Shown: piece after piece, positions 47,735 to 57,401 of the stretch
How the letters are laid out: each line of letters opens with the position of its first letter
Position numbering within the stretch: the stretch's first letter is position 1
Assembly: GCA_031257015.1 (NCBI GenBank)
Contig: JAIRPK010000041.1
Coordinates: forward strand, 1-63,058
Direction of reading: 5' to 3'
From: Tannerellaceae bacterium
GTDB lineage: Bacteria; Bacteroidota; Bacteroidia; Bacteroidales; Tannerellaceae
Length of the DNA: 63,058 nt
Program-made: the position numbers and the translations under genes
Notes under the pieces: model-generated
Database searches by the model: none
The model's input: the letters and a program-made list of their open reading frames with translations, nothing else
What the model was told of the DNA's origin: nothing

Positions 47735-48257
47735 TCAAAAACATTTCCCCGCATAGTGGAAAAATACAATTTGTGTTAAAACAAACCATCCCCCAAGGTG
47801 GGACGATGCGATCCGGCCCCCAAACATACCTTCCCCCATGGTGGAACAATACGATCCTGGTGCAAAACATACCTTCCCCCAAGGTGGGACGATATGATCC
47901 GGCCTCCAAACATATCTTCCCCCATGGTGGGACAATATGATCCTGGTGCAAAACATACCTTCCCCCAATGTAGGCTAACATGTTTTTGCACCGGATCATA
48001 CCTTCCCACGATGTGTGCCAATATGTTTCAAGTTAAAATCATATTGTCCCACCATGGAGGACGATATTTTTTCCATTAAATTCATATTCGCCCCTCTTTT
48101 GGCACAATATATTTTTAGTTTAAATCATGTTTTTCACGCTTATACGCCAATATATTTTTTGCTCCATTTATATTCTCCCATTTTGTAAAACAATCTGTTT
48201 TTATGCCGGTTCATATTCGTCTATTACGGAAACATATCTCAAGCGCCTCGACTGCAA
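47735..48257. repeat. Tandem array G1: about 12 units of 43 bp
   Basis: Units begin near 47741, 47785, then every 43 bases to at least 48172. A typical unit has CCTTCCCCCAAGGTGGGA or CTTCCCCCATGGTGGGA (imperfect palindrome around CCATGG), then AATATGATCC, then a GGTGCAAAACAT end. Alternate units form an 86-bp higher pattern. Units after 48086 are progressively degenerate and A/T rich. The first seven good units are repeated in the same order in array G2. No credible gene is present from 47544 to 48423. Confidence 0.9.
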
Positions 48258-48423
48258 ATTGGAGAATAGAGAAAACCAATATCCCATTTTTATGGAAATC
48301 ACCAGTATCCGTCGGAGCTTGTTTATGTAAAAAATAGAATTATCTTTGTCAACCATAAAAGGAGTAATAATCGTAATGAAAAAAACTCTTGCAACGAACA
48401 AATTAATTTAATATACTCAAAGC

Positions 48424-48917
48424 TATGAAAGCAAAGATGTTTAGTTTCTTATCTATTTTTTGTTTATTCCTGCTATTCTGTAATGGCGGTACTGAACCAT
48501 TTGTGAATGAAAGTGAGGAGACGACAATCTCCGTAAGTAAATTAACGCCGTAAGAGTTTGCGCAGTACCTTGTAAAAGATTTCCAATTAGCCAACAGATG
48601 TTTCTTGCAACATGGATAGATACAATAACGTTCCTGCGGGAAAAGATTTGTACAGCATGATAACAATCCGGTATGCTTCAGCGCAGGAAGCGTTCGACAC
48701 GTCGTTTGAAAGAGGTTCAAACAATTCCATAAAGGCCGGGAATATATACAATGATTTAGCTGATTTCAACGGCATTAATCATCCTTTATTAGGGCAGGGT
48801 TTTGGATTTACTTTCAACGAGCCTCCCACGATTCGTGAAGAGTTCGACCTGACATTTACGGCGTATAAACATGAAGATACTTTTTTCACTAAGGTTGTTC
48901 GCATAAATTACTATTGA
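48424..48917 (+). pseudogene. Decayed small lipoprotein gene
   Basis: An ATG at 48424 opens a frame with a lipoprotein signal (lipobox LLFC) and about 42 residues, ending in a TAA at 48550-48552 after KLTP. The frame continues after this stop with EFAQYLVKDFQLANR and then ends in TAG. A frame shift later, coding resumes at 48612 with YNNVPAGKDLYSMITIRYAS and runs to 48917. Joined, the pieces read like one small Bacteroidota lipoprotein of about 160 residues broken by one nonsense change and one frameshift. No family can be named with confidence. It lies between the two copies of array G. Confidence 0.6.
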
Positions 48918-48951
48918 ATTTAAACGCTACCCTACATATTTTTATATCGGT

Positions 48952-48979
48952 AAACGGGATTAACCATCCCGTTTTTTTT
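48952..48979 (+). terminator. Terminator after the decayed lipoprotein gene
   Basis: Arms AAACGGGAT and ATCCCGTTT around a TAACC loop, followed by a T run, about 35 bases after the last stop. Confidence 0.8.
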
Positions 48980-49152
48980 ATTCCTTAAAGACGCCTGAGT
49001 ATTAAACTCGCATGAATTTTGCAGGAAAAACGCCTGCCGCAATCGTGCATCAAGATGAGATGAGCGGCGACAGCTTTCGTCATCATTCTGCACCGGCATC
49101 TCCTAACGCTGCAACGTTCCTGTCACGCTCATCGGACAGTACGCTCCGCCAT

Positions 49153-49540
49153 TCTCAAAACATTTCCCCGCATGAAGAAAAAACTTAATTCATGTTTTAA
49201 AAATATATCCCCCAAGGTGGGACGATGCAATCCGGCCTCCAAACATACCTTCCCACATGGTGGAACAATACGATCCTGGTGCAAAACATACCTTCCCCCA
49301 AGGTGGGACGATATGATCCGGCCTCAAAACATATCTTCCCCCATGGTGGGACAATATGATCCGGGTGCAAAACATACCTTCCCCCAACGTAGGCTAACAT
49401 GTTTTTGCACCGGATCATACCTTCCCACAATGTGTGCCAATATGTTTCAAGTTAAAATCATATTGTCCCACCATGGAGGACGATATTTTTTCAGTTCGCA
49501 ACATGTTTTTCTCGCTTATGGTACGATATGTTTCTGCTTC
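49153..49540. repeat. Tandem array G2: 43-bp units, partial duplicate of G1
   Basis: Units begin near 49161, 49204, 49247, 49290, 49333, 49376, 49419 and 49462. They match G1 units in order, offset by about 1,419 bases, and the lead-in CAAAACATTTCCCCGCAT is also shared. After the unit at 49462 the sequence jumps to one resembling the G1 unit near 48129, so one unit present in G1 (near 48086) is missing here. This indicates a block duplication followed by loss of a whole unit. Confidence 0.9.
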
Positions 49541-49720
49541 GGATGTTCATCGTCGTCGCTGTAAACCAGGCTGCGTTGTCAATAAAAAGGCTTGTTGTCC
49601 GGAGGAGGCGGATGTGATTTTATGCACAATTGTCCATGAATCCTGTATGGCGAAAGTGTGGTGCGACGAAGGCGTGAATGTATCGGATGGAGGCCTTGGA
49701 AAGCTAAGTGTAGAGGGCTA

Positions 49721-49751
49721 TTGTCAGTGAAAACGGTCGTTTATTCTGCCA
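49721..49751. promoter_or_regulatory. Operator-like site, distal half of the locus 4 pair
   Basis: Reads TTGTCAGTGAAAACGG then TCGTTTATTCTGCCA. The first 22 bases equal the site at 26793 except for one base. Its inverted partner is at 49874-49902. An apparent 100-residue frame over this region (from 49658) is considered chance. Confidence 0.6.
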
Positions 49752-49828
49752 ATAATTTGCCACTTGAGACTTTTCTCGGTCTTGGTGCGCAGGTATATAT
49801 AATGCTTAAAAAATCAGAGGGGAAGCCA

Positions 49829-49857
49829 TTGCATTTGCGATTTTCTTTTTATTTTCG
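49829..49857 (+). promoter_or_regulatory. Possible promoter of susC locus 4
   Basis: TTG at 49829-49831 and TATTTTCG at 49850-49857 are 18 bases apart, a near match to the Bacteroidota consensus. The candidate lies between the two operator-like sites, so both could control it. Weak. Confidence 0.3.
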
Positions 49858-49873
49858 CAAAGCCTTTGGAACG

Positions 49874-49902
49874 GGCAGAATAAACGACCGTTTTTTTTAC
49901 CA
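49874..49902. promoter_or_regulatory. Operator-like site, proximal half of the locus 4 pair
   Basis: Leftward reading gives GTAAAAAAAACGG then TCGTTTATTCTGCC, matching the second half of the 49721 site exactly and the first half loosely. The pair is inverted, about 150 bases centre to centre, ending about 90 bases before susC. Confidence 0.6.
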
Positions 49903-49994
49903 TGTATGCGAAGGCGATATTATCGCAATACAGAACGGTAAATATCTAGTTTTTAATTAATGTCTTATCGAATTATTGTTGAACTTTAAAAAAG

Positions 49995-52900
49995 ATGTTT
50001 ATGAAGAAGTTAGCTTCTCTTTTGTTAAGTCTGTTATCAGGGATTTTGATTGTTTCCGCGCAGCAGCCGTCGAGAGTTACCGGTACGGTCGTTGCGTCGG
50101 AGAATGGAGAGCCGATCATCGGAGCATCCGTAATTGTAAAAGGAACGACAAACGGCGCAGTTACGGACTTTAACGGCAGCTATACGATCAGTAATGTCGA
50201 GCCTGGGGCGACATTGTTGGTGTCCTATGTCGGCTATCTCCCGAAGGAGGCCGTCGTCGGCAATCGGACGGTGATCAATTTCGAGCTTGTGGAAAATACT
50301 CAGGCTCTGGAGGAAGTTGTTGTCGTAGGCTATGGAACACAGCGAAAATCAGACGTAACGGGTTCGATTGCCGTGGCTACGGCGGAGGATATACTCAAAA
50401 CCTCGTCGTTCAACGCCCTGAGCGGATTAAAAGGCAAGGCATCTGGCGTGAATATCTTCACGAACTCCGGCCAGCCCGGCGGCCCGACGAGGGTGATGAT
50501 TCGCGGTATCGGCACGATAAATTCCTCGTCCAACCCGCTCTACGTTGTTGACGGAGTTGTTATGGAGGATTTCCAGTATTTGAATCCGAATGATATTGAG
50601 CGCATCGAGGTGCTGAAAGATGCTTCCGCGGCTGCAATCTATGGCGCTCGCGGCGCAAACGGCGTATTGCTCGTTACTACGAAACGCGGATTGACCGGCG
50701 ATGGAGTGCAGTTGAGCTATGGTGGATATGTGGGTATCGCCTCGCCTGCCAGCAGGATGGAGGTGATGAACTCTGCCCAGTTCATGGAAGCGATGCGCGT
50801 CTCATTTGAGAATGACCGGAAATGGTACGGCGGAACACAGACCTTCAGCGTGAACGACCCTCGATTGTTCGATGCCAGCGGCAACCCCCTCTATGACACT
50901 GACTGGCAGAAGGAGGCAACGCGCACGTCCATATCGCATAACCATCAGTTGTCCATTCAGCAAGGAGGTAAAAACTCATCAGTCGGAGCCTTTCTGAACT
51001 ATACCGACCAGCAGGGCGTGATGATAAATACATTCATGAAGCGCATCAATGCCAAGCTGACTTATGATGCACAGCCGAAGAGCTGGATTTCGACCTCTAT
51101 CAATCTGCTGGTCAATCATACGTGGCAGAATGATACGGATGAGGGCGGAGGTTCTCAGGTCGCCCGTCGCACGATGATAGAGATGCCGCCGATATTCCCT
51201 GTCAAATGGCCTGACGGAACGTGGTCGCACTCACAATCGACGGATGATTTTTCATTCGAGGCGATGGCTAACCCGGTTCATTTGCTTAGCAATCAACAGA
51301 GGTTGAGGTTGAGGACGCAGATATTCGGTAATGCGGCGTTGATATTTCATTTGGCCAAGGGTCTGGACTTTCGCACGCAATTCGGGGTTGATGCGCATCT
51401 TCGGAAATGGAAGGAGTATTATACGAATGATCTGATTAATATTTCCTACCCGAACGGCTATGCCTACATGAGCGACACGCAGCAGCTCTACTGGCAACAG
51501 GAGAATTTCCTGAACTATCTGAATACCTTCGACCGTCATCGAATCTACGCCACCGCCGGACTGACATGGCAGCAGCGGACTTATGCAAATTCCACCACGA
51601 ACGGCATATCCGGCTTTACGGATAATTTTTACGGATATAACAACCTTGGCGTAGCCACCAATCCGGGAGCACCAGGGTCGAGCTGGGAGGAATGGTCGAT
51701 GAACTCTTATTTTCTTCGCGGCTCTTATACATATAATGATAGATACATGGCGACATTAACGGCACGCATGGACGGTTCGTCCAAGTTCGGAAAGAATAAC
51801 AAGTACGCTTTCTTCCCGGCGGTCGGCATCGGCTGGTTAGTCTCTAATGAAGATTTCATGAAGAATATAGCTATCATTGATCAACTGAAGCTACATGCGA
51901 GTTATGGAGTAACGGGCAATTCGGAGATTTCGCCTTACCGCTCTTTGGCCATGATTTCCTCCGGAACATACCTCATCGACGGCAGTCGTCAAGCTTATTC
52001 CTACGCATCACGCCTGCCCAATCCGGATTTGCAGTGGGAGAAGACAAATCAGACAGATATAGGAATAAACTTAAACCTGTTTGGTAATCGACTGAACTTT
52101 GACGTGTCATATTATTACAAGCTAACGACCGATTTGCTGCTCGATCGTCCCGTGCCACATTCAACAGGTTACTCATCCGTATTTGACAATATTGGTTCCG
52201 TCTCCAACCGCGGTATAGACTTTATGTTGAACACTGTTAACATAAAGACAAAAGAGTTTGAATGGACATCAACCGTGAATCTGAACTATAACAGAAACAG
52301 AATCGAGAAGCTCGGCGAGAATAACGAAGACATCTTCCCAGACCCCTCCTGGGTCTCAGGCCCGCAAACCATCCTGCGCGTAGGAGAATCAACCAGCTCG
52401 TTCTGGGGATACGAACGCCTAGACGTATGGACGCAGGAGGAAGAGGCAGAAGCACTCGCTGCCGGCTTTCGCGTAGGGCAGGCCAAGCGGTCAGTCAATA
52501 AGAAAATCCTTGGCAAAGGGATTCCCGATTTAACGGGCAGCTTCATCAACACATTTAATTATAGTAATCTGGATTTAACGATTGATCTGCAGTTTGTCAC
52601 CGGCGTCGAAATACTGCAACAATTCTCGCACTCAGCAGAAGACCGCTTCGGCTATACAAGCGGACTGGCCACAATCCTGACCGAAGGCTATAACGGAACA
52701 AATCCGAATACGATGGTGCAAGCCGTGCGCAATGCAAATCTGTCAGGCCAGAGTTCAGAGTTGGATTCCCGCTGGGTCTGCGACGGTTCCTACCTGCGTG
52801 CAAATGTTATCCAGCTCGGATATACATTCGACCGGAAAATGCTGAAAACTCTCAATCTCTCTGCCCTTCGCATCTATGCCGGCATGAATAACGCCTTTGT

Positions 52901-53036
52901 GCTTCACTCGAAAGACTTCCGCGGCCTCGATCCGGAAGGGACTTCGCAGGGAGATCAGCAATGGGGGCAGAATATGTTCTTCTATCAATATCCGAAACCA
53001 AGGACTGTCCTGGTGGGTTTAAATGTGACTTTTTAA
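49995..53036 (+). CDS. SusC/RagA-family TonB-dependent transporter (locus 4)
   Basis: 1,013 residues. The ATG at 49995 follows an A-rich stretch favoured in Bacteroidota; 50001 is an alternative. Signal peptide to about VSAQ, carboxypeptidase-regulatory-like domain (GTVVASENGEPIIGASVIVK), EEVVVVGYGTQRKSDVTGSI, plug (EVLKDASAAAIYGARGANGV) and barrel ending VLVGLNVTF. It is paralogous to SusC locus 3 along its length but has no STN domain, so it is not expected to signal through FecR. Its upstream region has the operator-like pair shared with locus 2. Confidence 0.94.
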   Translation: MFMKKLASLLLSLLSGILIVSAQQPSRVTGTVVASENGEPIIGASVIVKGTTNGAVTDFNGSYTISNVEPGATLLVSYVGYLPKEAVVGNRTVINFELVENTQALEEVVVVGYGTQRKSDVTGSIAVATAEDILKTSSFNALSGLKGKASGVNIFTNSGQPGGPTRVMIRGIGTINSSSNPLYVVDGVVMEDFQYLNPNDIERIEVLKDASAAAIYGARGANGVLLVTTKRGLTGDGVQLSYGGYVGIASPASRMEVMNSAQFMEAMRVSFENDRKWYGGTQTFSVNDPRLFDASGNPLYDTDWQKEATRTSISHNHQLSIQQGGKNSSVGAFLNYTDQQGVMINTFMKRINAKLTYDAQPKSWISTSINLLVNHTWQNDTDEGGGSQVARRTMIEMPPIFPVKWPDGTWSHSQSTDDFSFEAMANPVHLLSNQQRLRLRTQIFGNAALIFHLAKGLDFRTQFGVDAHLRKWKEYYTNDLINISYPNGYAYMSDTQQLYWQQENFLNYLNTFDRHRIYATAGLTWQQRTYANSTTNGISGFTDNFYGYNNLGVATNPGAPGSSWEEWSMNSYFLRGSYTYNDRYMATLTARMDGSSKFGKNNKYAFFPAVGIGWLVSNEDFMKNIAIIDQLKLHASYGVTGNSEISPYRSLAMISSGTYLIDGSRQAYSYASRLPNPDLQWEKTNQTDIGINLNLFGNRLNFDVSYYYKLTTDLLLDRPVPHSTGYSSVFDNIGSVSNRGIDFMLNTVNIKTKEFEWTSTVNLNYNRNRIEKLGENNEDIFPDPSWVSGPQTILRVGESTSSFWGYERLDVWTQEEEAEALAAGFRVGQAKRSVNKKILGKGIPDLTGSFINTFNYSNLDLTIDLQFVTGVEILQQFSHSAEDRFGYTSGLATILTEGYNGTNPNTMVQAVRNANLSGQSSELDSRWVCDGSYLRANVIQLGYTFDRKMLKTLNLSALRIYAGMNNAFVLHSKDFRGLDPEGTSQGDQQWGQNMFFYQYPKPRTVLVGLNVTF

Positions 53037-53052
53037 TACTAAGAAAAGCTTT

Positions 53053-54657
53053 ATGAATATGAAAAATACAGTTATAGCGCTGACCGGCCTCGCTTTCTCG
53101 CTGGTCATATCTTCCTGCAGTGACTTCCTCGACGAAGAGCCTAAAAGCAACCTTAGCACGGAGCAAAACTTCTCCGCCCCGGCGCACGCTCGCAGCGCCG
53201 TCAATGGCTTGTACCGCAAGGGCGCACCCATGTTCTATGCCGACGGAGGAGTTTATATGCCTCAGCGGGCGACCCATGGCGGTTTCCTGTCAGGCTTTTT
53301 CGATAATGAATACAAGGGACAGGAAGTCCTGTGCGATTATTCACAAAAACTGGCCGTCACAGCTGCCAATTGTGTTAACTACATAGACGGCGTTTGGGAC
53401 GAGGCCTACGGGGCAATATCGCGGGCGAACGAAGCAGTCAAGAAAATACCGGCCACACCAGATCTCTCCAATGACGAACGAAGCCGCCTGCTGGCTGAAG
53501 CCAAGTTCTTCCGCGCCTTTAATTACTTCTATCTCGTAAGATATTTTGGAGGTGTCCCGCTTATTCTCGAAGCTTACGAATCTCTCGATAATATGTACGT
53601 TGCTCGCGCCACCGAGCAGGAAGTATATGCTCAAATTGTAAAAGACTTGACCGAGGCCATCCCCGGACTGCCCGCAGAAGCTTTCTGCTCAAACGGGCAT
53701 CGCATCGGGAAATACACTGCGGAAACCGTCCTTGCCCATGTCTATCTGCAAATGAGCGGATTCCCCCTGAAGGCTAATAACTATGCCGCTGCTGCTACTG
53801 CCGCACGCGACGTAATCAACAGCGGCAAGCATCGGCTGATTGCCAATGGTGATACGCCTGAAACCAGTGCATATAATGTTATACGGACGGTTGACGATGA
53901 CCCGGAATATATATGGAATATCGAATTTGCAAACGGAATTTCGACCTACAACGGACGGATTCAGACCAGCCTCCCCAATATTGCAGCAACATGGAGCGTT
54001 TATAAATATTCGATTACCAACAATGCCTATCGCCCCGTTAGGGAATACATGAATGTTTACAATAAAGACAAGGATCTTCGCGCACAGCAAGGACAATTTT
54101 TCTCCTATTCCATTACTTATGTAAAAAATGGCGAGACGATTACTTATACAATTCCCGACGACAAATCCCCGGCGGCACATATATGGTATGAGGAAAATGC
54201 GGCATTGAATACAGGAGATTGCGATAAGGACTTTACAATATACCGTTTCGCCGAAGTCCTGCTCATTGCTGCCGAGGCCATCGCGCAAACCGAGGGTGTT
54301 ACCGCCGAAGCTGTCAAATATCTCACCGACGTCCGCTCACGAGCCTATACAACAACTGAAAGGACGGAGATCGAAAACGAACTCAACTCCCTCTCCAGGG
54401 AAGATTTCGTTCGCCAGGTATGGGTAGAAAGGATGCGCGAGCTGGTCTTCGATTTCCGTATCTGGGACGACATTCGCCGCACCCGGCTATACCCCGTCAC
54501 ATCGACGGACAATCCCGGCGCTGTTTCATGGGTAAACCTTGTCGGCGCTGTTAATCCATGGGGGCAAAAATTCCAGGAGAAACATCTTTTATGGCCTCTT
54601 TCGGCAAACGAGATGCAGCGTAATCCTGCTTTAGTTCAAAATCCTGAATACGATTAA
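53053..54657 (+). CDS. SusD/RagB-family lipoprotein (locus 4)
   Basis: 534 residues. Lipobox ISSC (Cys22), then SDFLDEEPKSNLSTEQNF. SusD features include AEAKFFRAFNYFYLVRYFGGVPLI near residues 149-172 and the C-terminal RMRELVFDFRIWDDIRRTRLYP, ending LVQNPEYD. It resembles SusD locus 3 in both signature segments. It lies 16 bases after susC and ends the operon; no enzymes follow, so the degrading enzymes for this ligand must be elsewhere or shared with locus 3. Confidence 0.93.
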   Translation: MNMKNTVIALTGLAFSLVISSCSDFLDEEPKSNLSTEQNFSAPAHARSAVNGLYRKGAPMFYADGGVYMPQRATHGGFLSGFFDNEYKGQEVLCDYSQKLAVTAANCVNYIDGVWDEAYGAISRANEAVKKIPATPDLSNDERSRLLAEAKFFRAFNYFYLVRYFGGVPLILEAYESLDNMYVARATEQEVYAQIVKDLTEAIPGLPAEAFCSNGHRIGKYTAETVLAHVYLQMSGFPLKANNYAAAATAARDVINSGKHRLIANGDTPETSAYNVIRTVDDDPEYIWNIEFANGISTYNGRIQTSLPNIAATWSVYKYSITNNAYRPVREYMNVYNKDKDLRAQQGQFFSYSITYVKNGETITYTIPDDKSPAAHIWYEENAALNTGDCDKDFTIYRFAEVLLIAAEAIAQTEGVTAEAVKYLTDVRSRAYTTTERTEIENELNSLSREDFVRQVWVERMRELVFDFRIWDDIRRTRLYPVTSTDNPGAVSWVNLVGAVNPWGQKFQEKHLLWPLSANEMQRNPALVQNPEYD

Positions 54658-54700
54658 ATTATCAGTCCAAGCGAATTGGCCGCGTGGGCTTATAAATGAG

Positions 54701-54731
54701 GAGGGCTTCCCAAACGGGAGGCCCTCTGTTT
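54701..54731 (+). terminator. Terminator after susD locus 4
   Basis: Arms GAGGGCTTCCC and GGGAGGCCCTC (one mismatch) around an AAAC loop, followed by TGTTTGTTT. About 45 bases after the susD stop. The remaining 230 bases up to thrA show no leader peptide or promoter that I could recognise. Confidence 0.65.
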
Positions 54732-54957
54732 GTTTGGTGCAAAGCCGCCTCCTTCGTGGATTGAGAGTTGAAAACTGCGGGCTTTTAACCGGACTGCGTG
54801 GAGTGTTTTTTTGACTTGCGGGGATGAGGATTTTGTCAGAGGGGAGATGTTTGCAACAACGGCTGTAATATGCGTGAGCAAGAGGGTATTTCGCGAGTTT
54901 TGCCGGTATGAAAAAAAGTGATTATCATTGCATTAAAATTACGCAAAAATACAAATA

Positions 54958-57399
54958 ATGAAAGTCTTAAAATTCGGAGGAACGTCTGTCGGCTCCGTAA
55001 AAAGCATACTTAATGTAAAAAAAATTGTAGAGGCCATCGACGGGCCTGCGGTGGTTGTTGTTTCAGCCCTTGGCGGCATAACAGACAAGTTGATATATAC
55101 ATCGGAGCTTGCGGCTAAGGGCGATTTACTGTATGAAAAGAATCTTTCGGAAATCATTTCTCGCCATTTGGATATTATAGAAGGCGTTATTCCTGATAAA
55201 AAACTCCGCGCCGAGCTTCAGAAGCATGTTATGAACCTACTCGATGAACTTGGGAACATACTGAAGGGTGTTTACCTAATTGCCGATCTTTCTGCCAAGA
55301 CGTCGGATACGATTGTCAGCTATGGGGAGCGCCTCTCATCTCTCATTGTATCTCATGTTATCAACGGGGCGCAACTGTTTGATTCCCGGAAATTTATTAA
55401 GACGGAAAAACAGTTCGGCAAGCATATTGTGGATTTCAATTTGACAAATCGCCTTATTCAAAGTACGTTCGGAACACTTCCGAAGGTGTCTCTTGTTCCA
55501 GGATTTATTTCTTCCAGCCGTGATAATGGTGAGGTTACGAACCTCGGTCGCGGCGGATCAGATTATACGGCTGCAATTTTGGCTGCCGCCCTTGACGCTT
55601 CGATTCTGGAGATATGGACGGATGTTGACGGCTTCATGACAGCTGATCCGCGGGTGATCAGCTCGGCTTACGTCATCGACCGGCTTACTTTTATCGAGGC
55701 TATGGAGCTATGCAATTTCGGCGCGAAGGTTATATACCCGCCAACAATATATCCCGTTTATCACAAGAATATCCCAATTCGCATTCTCAATACATTCAAT
55801 CCCGATGCGCCGGGCACATATATTTCCAGGGAGCGTTGCACGGAGACGGGGAAGTCCATGATAAAAGGCATTTCATCAATAAATGATACCTGCCTGATTA
55901 CGGTTCAGGGCTTGGGCATGGTCGGAGTGATTGGAATCAATTACAGGATATTCAAGACGCTGGCTAAAAGCGGCATAAGCGTCTTCATGGTCTCCCAGGC
56001 CAGTTCGGAGAACAATACGACATTTGCCGTCCGCAATGCGGATGCCGAGCTTGCCGTCTCAGTTCTAAATGAGGAGTTTGCCTTGGAACGCTCTCAGGGG
56101 GAAATCATGGATGTGACGGCCGAGAAGGACTTGGCGACGGTTGCGATTGTGGGCGAGAACATGAAGCGTACCCCAGGCATAGCCGGCAAGCTGTTCGGAA
56201 CGCTTGGAAGGGCTGGGATAAGTGTGATAGCCTGCGCTCAGGGGGCTTCGGAAACTAATATCTCGTTTGTCATCAGCCTGAAATATTTGCGAAAGGCTCT
56301 GAACTCAATCCATGATTCATTTTTCCTGTCGGAGTATAAAGCCCTGAACCTCTTTATTGCCGGTGTCGGCACTGTGGGGCGTAAACTTTTGGAGCAGATA
56401 TGCAATCAGCAGTCCACGCTTCTTGAGCAAAACAGCCTTAAACTTTGTGTCGTTGGCGTGGCTAATTCAAGGAAGCTGCTGTTATGCCGCGAAGGCCTCA
56501 ATTTGGAAACCTGCATAAGCGATTTGAAAGAGAAGGGCGAGGACAGTTCTTCCGCTCATCTGTGCGAGGAAATCCTGAAGATGAACATTTTTAACTGTGT
56601 CTTTGTTGATTGCACGGCGAGCGACGATATTGCCGGAATATATGAAGATTTGTTAAAAAACAACATCTCCGTGGTTGCAGCGAATAAAGTGGCTGCATCT
56701 TCCGGCTATAATAATTATTTAATGTTAAAAGAGACGGCTCGCCAGCGTGATATAAAGTATTTGTTTGAGACAAACGTTGGCGCCGGCCTTCCCATAATCA
56801 ATACGATCAACGACCTTATCAACAGCGGCGACCATATTTTGCGTATGGAGGCGGTGCTTTCCGGCAGCCTGAACTTCATTTTTAACACCATAAGCGCCGA
56901 TGTGACGTTCAGCCGTGCCATACGTATGGCCAAGGAAGCCCGTTATGCCGAGCCTGACCCCCGAATCGATCTTAGCGGCGAGGATGTTATCCGCAAGCTG
57001 GTTATTCTTTCTCGCGAGGCTGGCTATAAGGTTGAGCGGAAGGATGTGAAGATAAATCTCTTCATCCCTGAAAAATATTTTGCCAGCTCGCTGGATGATT
57101 TCTGGAATAATATAAGCGAGCTGGACGCCGAATTTGAAACGATGCGCAAGCGTGTCGAAGCCGAAAAGAAACGCATACGCCTCGTGGCCAGCATGGACAA
57201 AGGGAAATGCGAAATAGGTCTTCAGGAAGTGGATCGGCTTCATCCGTTCTATGAGCTTGAGGGCAGCAACAACATTATTATGATTTCCACCGAGCGCTAC
57301 AATGATTATCCGATGATCATCAAGGGCTATGGCGCCGGTGAGGACGTTACGGCTGCAGGCGTTTTTGCAGACATCATCTCAATAGCAAACATAAGATAA
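54958..57399 (+). CDS. thrA: Bifunctional aspartokinase / homoserine dehydrogenase
   Basis: 813 residues, standard ThrA length. The aspartokinase part starts MKVLKFGGTSVGS (KFGGTSV at residues 5-11) and includes VTNLGRGGSDYTAAILA. Tandem ACT-type regulatory segments follow (TCLITVQGLGMVGV, TVAIVGENMKRTPGIAGKLF). The dehydrogenase part has the NAD-binding FIAGVGTVGRKLLEQ near residues 466-480 and the catalytic-region ETNVGAGLPIINTIND and SGSLNFIFNTIS. It catalyses the first and third steps from aspartate to homoserine in the cytoplasm. Three bases separate it from apgM, so thrA-apgM-thrC form an operon. Feedback by threonine is likely from the ACT region. Confidence 0.96.
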   Translation: MKVLKFGGTSVGSVKSILNVKKIVEAIDGPAVVVVSALGGITDKLIYTSELAAKGDLLYEKNLSEIISRHLDIIEGVIPDKKLRAELQKHVMNLLDELGNILKGVYLIADLSAKTSDTIVSYGERLSSLIVSHVINGAQLFDSRKFIKTEKQFGKHIVDFNLTNRLIQSTFGTLPKVSLVPGFISSSRDNGEVTNLGRGGSDYTAAILAAALDASILEIWTDVDGFMTADPRVISSAYVIDRLTFIEAMELCNFGAKVIYPPTIYPVYHKNIPIRILNTFNPDAPGTYISRERCTETGKSMIKGISSINDTCLITVQGLGMVGVIGINYRIFKTLAKSGISVFMVSQASSENNTTFAVRNADAELAVSVLNEEFALERSQGEIMDVTAEKDLATVAIVGENMKRTPGIAGKLFGTLGRAGISVIACAQGASETNISFVISLKYLRKALNSIHDSFFLSEYKALNLFIAGVGTVGRKLLEQICNQQSTLLEQNSLKLCVVGVANSRKLLLCREGLNLETCISDLKEKGEDSSSAHLCEEILKMNIFNCVFVDCTASDDIAGIYEDLLKNNISVVAANKVAASSGYNNYLMLKETARQRDIKYLFETNVGAGLPIINTINDLINSGDHILRMEAVLSGSLNFIFNTISADVTFSRAIRMAKEARYAEPDPRIDLSGEDVIRKLVILSREAGYKVERKDVKINLFIPEKYFASSLDDFWNNISELDAEFETMRKRVEAEKKRIRLVASMDKGKCEIGLQEVDRLHPFYELEGSNNIIMISTERYNDYPMIIKGYGAGEDVTAAGVFADIISIANIR

Positions 57400-57401
57400 T
57401 C

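Noticed and set aside
49658..49960. 100-residue frame upstream of susC locus 4
   Set aside because: It covers the operator-like pair and promoter region and has no recognisable features.
54658..54957. A threonine leader peptide/attenuator before thrA
   Set aside because: No short frame rich in Thr/Ile codons and no paired hairpins were seen; only the susD terminator is present.
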